Shown piece by piece: positions 5,479 through 6,399 of a stretch of DNA of 6,399 nucleotides. The notes under the pieces were generated by a model. That model searched no databases and was not told the origin of the DNA. It saw nothing but the letters and a program-made list of their open reading frames with translations. The DNA is from Kiritimatiellia bacterium. GTDB taxonomy: Bacteria; Verrucomicrobiota; Kiritimatiellia; RFP12; UBA3636. The stretch covers positions 1 to 6,399 of the forward strand of contig JAFSUV010000048.1 of the NCBI GenBank assembly GCA_017450425.1. Reading direction: 5' to 3'. The translations under genes and the position numbers were made by a program. The stretch's first letter is position 1; each line of letters starts with the position of its first letter.

Positions 5479-6399
5479 ATGACAATCCATCGTTCCCTTT
5501 TCCTTTCGCGCCCGCTGACGCGGCTGTGCGTCCCGGCGTTGCTTGTCGCGCTTGCCTCCCAATCCGCCGCCGCTCCGCGCCAGACGCCGGAAGAGCGCCG
5601 CGAGGCCGTCCGGCTCGAAGTGCGGTACGTGAACCTCCTCAACGAAGCCGGTCTCGCCGAGTACGCCGATCTGGTGCTGAAGGACGTGCAGGCGAAATAC
5701 CCCGAAGCCAAGGCCATCCTCAAAACCGCGGCTCTCGAGCAGACGCTCCGCCTCGGCCGTTTCGACGAGGCGAAGAAGGTCATCGCCGCAGAGCCAGACC
5801 AGGATGCGCCGGAAACGTGGGCGATGAAGCTTCTCATGGCCGACTACTTTTTCACGCGCGACCGCTACCAGGAAGCCGACGCGATCTACATGGCCCTCTT
5901 CAAGAAGTACGGCTCCGCCCCGCCGGCGGCGCTGGCGGAGTTCTACGCGCAGTCCTGCTACAAGTACGCGCAGATGCTCATCTTCCTCAACCGCGAGGCC
6001 GACGCCATCGGCGCCTACCGCAAGCTTCTCGCCGTCGGCGGGCTTGAAGACGGCACGTTCCGGCAGGGCACCTTCGAGCTGGCGCAGCTGCTGGTGAAGC
6101 GCGCGGGCGGCGAAAAGGGCGAAGCGCGCGCCAAAACGCTCGCCGAAGCGAAGAAACTCATCGAAAAGCTCTTCTGGAAGCAGGATGTCTGGTTCGGGCG
6201 CTCGGTGGGCCTGCTCGCGCACATGCGGGTCGTCGAGGGGCGGCCCGAAACGGCGAAAAAGCTTGTTGACGACTACATGGAGCAGCTCGAGCAGATCGAC
6301 GAAGCGCTCGAGAAGCAGGGGCTGGAGCAGGGCGTTGACCTTTCGTCCCTGTCCCCGATCGCCGAATGCCGCTACCTCATCGGCACCATGCTTGCCGAC
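5479..6399 (+). CDS. Exported tetratricopeptide-repeat-like protein, 3'-truncated
   Basis: The reading frame opens at ATG 5479 and runs to the right edge without a stop (307 residues visible), so the C-terminus lies outside the window. The N-terminus carries a signal peptide: basic segment (RPLTR), hydrophobic core LCVPALLVALAS, and likely cleavage in QSAAA|PRQ near residue 32. The mature part is all-helical with TPR-like helix pairs: ALEQTLRLGRFDEAKKVIA (85-103), LLMADYFFTRDRYQEADAIY (118-137) and SCYKYAQMLIFLNREADAIG (159-178), then ETAKKLVDDYMEQLEQID (257-274). The small-x-x-G/R-x-x-x-A spacing of the A and B helices is clear, though the repeats are irregular. TPR proteins are protein-interaction scaffolds. 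Export implies a periplasmic or envelope-attached role, but the partner is unknown and the genes downstream are not visible. No Shine-Dalgarno precedes the ATG (the leader ends CTTTGTCC). Codon use matches the neighbouring real genes. Confidence 0.8.
   Translation, partial: MTIHRSLFLSRPLTRLCVPALLVALASQSAAAPRQTPEERREAVRLEVRYVNLLNEAGLAEYADLVLKDVQAKYPEAKAILKTAALEQTLRLGRFDEAKKVIAAEPDQDAPETWAMKLLMADYFFTRDRYQEADAIYMALFKKYGSAPPAALAEFYAQSCYKYAQMLIFLNREADAIGAYRKLLAVGGLEDGTFRQGTFELAQLLVKRAGGEKGEARAKTLAEAKKLIEKLFWKQDVWFGRSVGLLAHMRVVEGRPETAKKLVDDYMEQLEQIDEALEKQGLEQGVDLSSLSPIAECRYLIGTMLAD

Noticed and set aside
5526..6047. A 173-codon plus-strand ORF within the TPR gene
   Set aside because: It is a +1 shadow with Arg/Pro-rich low-complexity sequence; the frame from 5479 has the signal peptide and helix-repeat pattern.
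5449..6222. A 257-codon minus-strand ORF opposite the TPR gene
   Set aside because: It is the antisense frame of the open TPR gene, which has a signal peptide and repeat pattern. The antisense product is Arg/Gly/Leu-rich without motifs.

Overview
The window is GC-rich bacterial DNA, densely coding, with no mobile element, CRISPR array, tRNA or rRNA. The cut-off gene at the left edge is gyrA, so this is chromosomal core context. The organism cannot be named from the sequence alone. The enlarged GyrA C-terminal domain, the stand-alone GGQ release-factor-like protein, a DUF5672-like protein, an exported TPR protein and the scarcity of clear Shine-Dalgarno sequences would fit a member of the PVC group (Verrucomicrobiota, Kiritimatiellota or Lentisphaerota type). 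That is an inference from gene flavour, not a demonstrated assignment.

Layout: (1) bases 1-1805, plus strand: the 3' two thirds of gyrA, ending 14 bp from the next gene, which converges on it. (2) bases 1820-4409, minus strand, read right to left: an NAD-dependent epimerase/dehydratase, then an exported endonuclease/exonuclease/phosphatase-family (EEP) protein, then a small peptide-release-factor-like protein. Gaps are 0-1 bp, so these three almost certainly form one operon. (3) bases 4461-5312, minus strand: a DUF5672-like putative glycosyltransferase, separated from the epimerase by a good intrinsic terminator at 4432-4454. (4) bases 5313-5478: a divergent intergenic region with a 7-bp-arm inverted repeat and a plausible plus-strand promoter. 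(5) bases 5479-6399, plus strand: the N-terminal part of an exported TPR-type protein that is still open at the right edge. There is no gene-free stretch over 300 bp.

How the genes fit together: gyrA stands alone functionally. The three-gene minus operon has no obvious shared pathway: sugar or sterol-like SDR chemistry, an exported phosphodiesterase and ribosome rescue. The epimerase and the DUF5672-like gene next to it could both serve surface glycans, but the terminator between them argues against one transcript. Nothing here looks like a new defence or mobile system. The most interesting points are the MTRFR-like rescue factor, two insertions in the GyrA beta-pinwheel, a terminator-shaped hairpin for gyrA lying antisense inside the rescue-factor gene, and the degenerate DUF5672 motifs.
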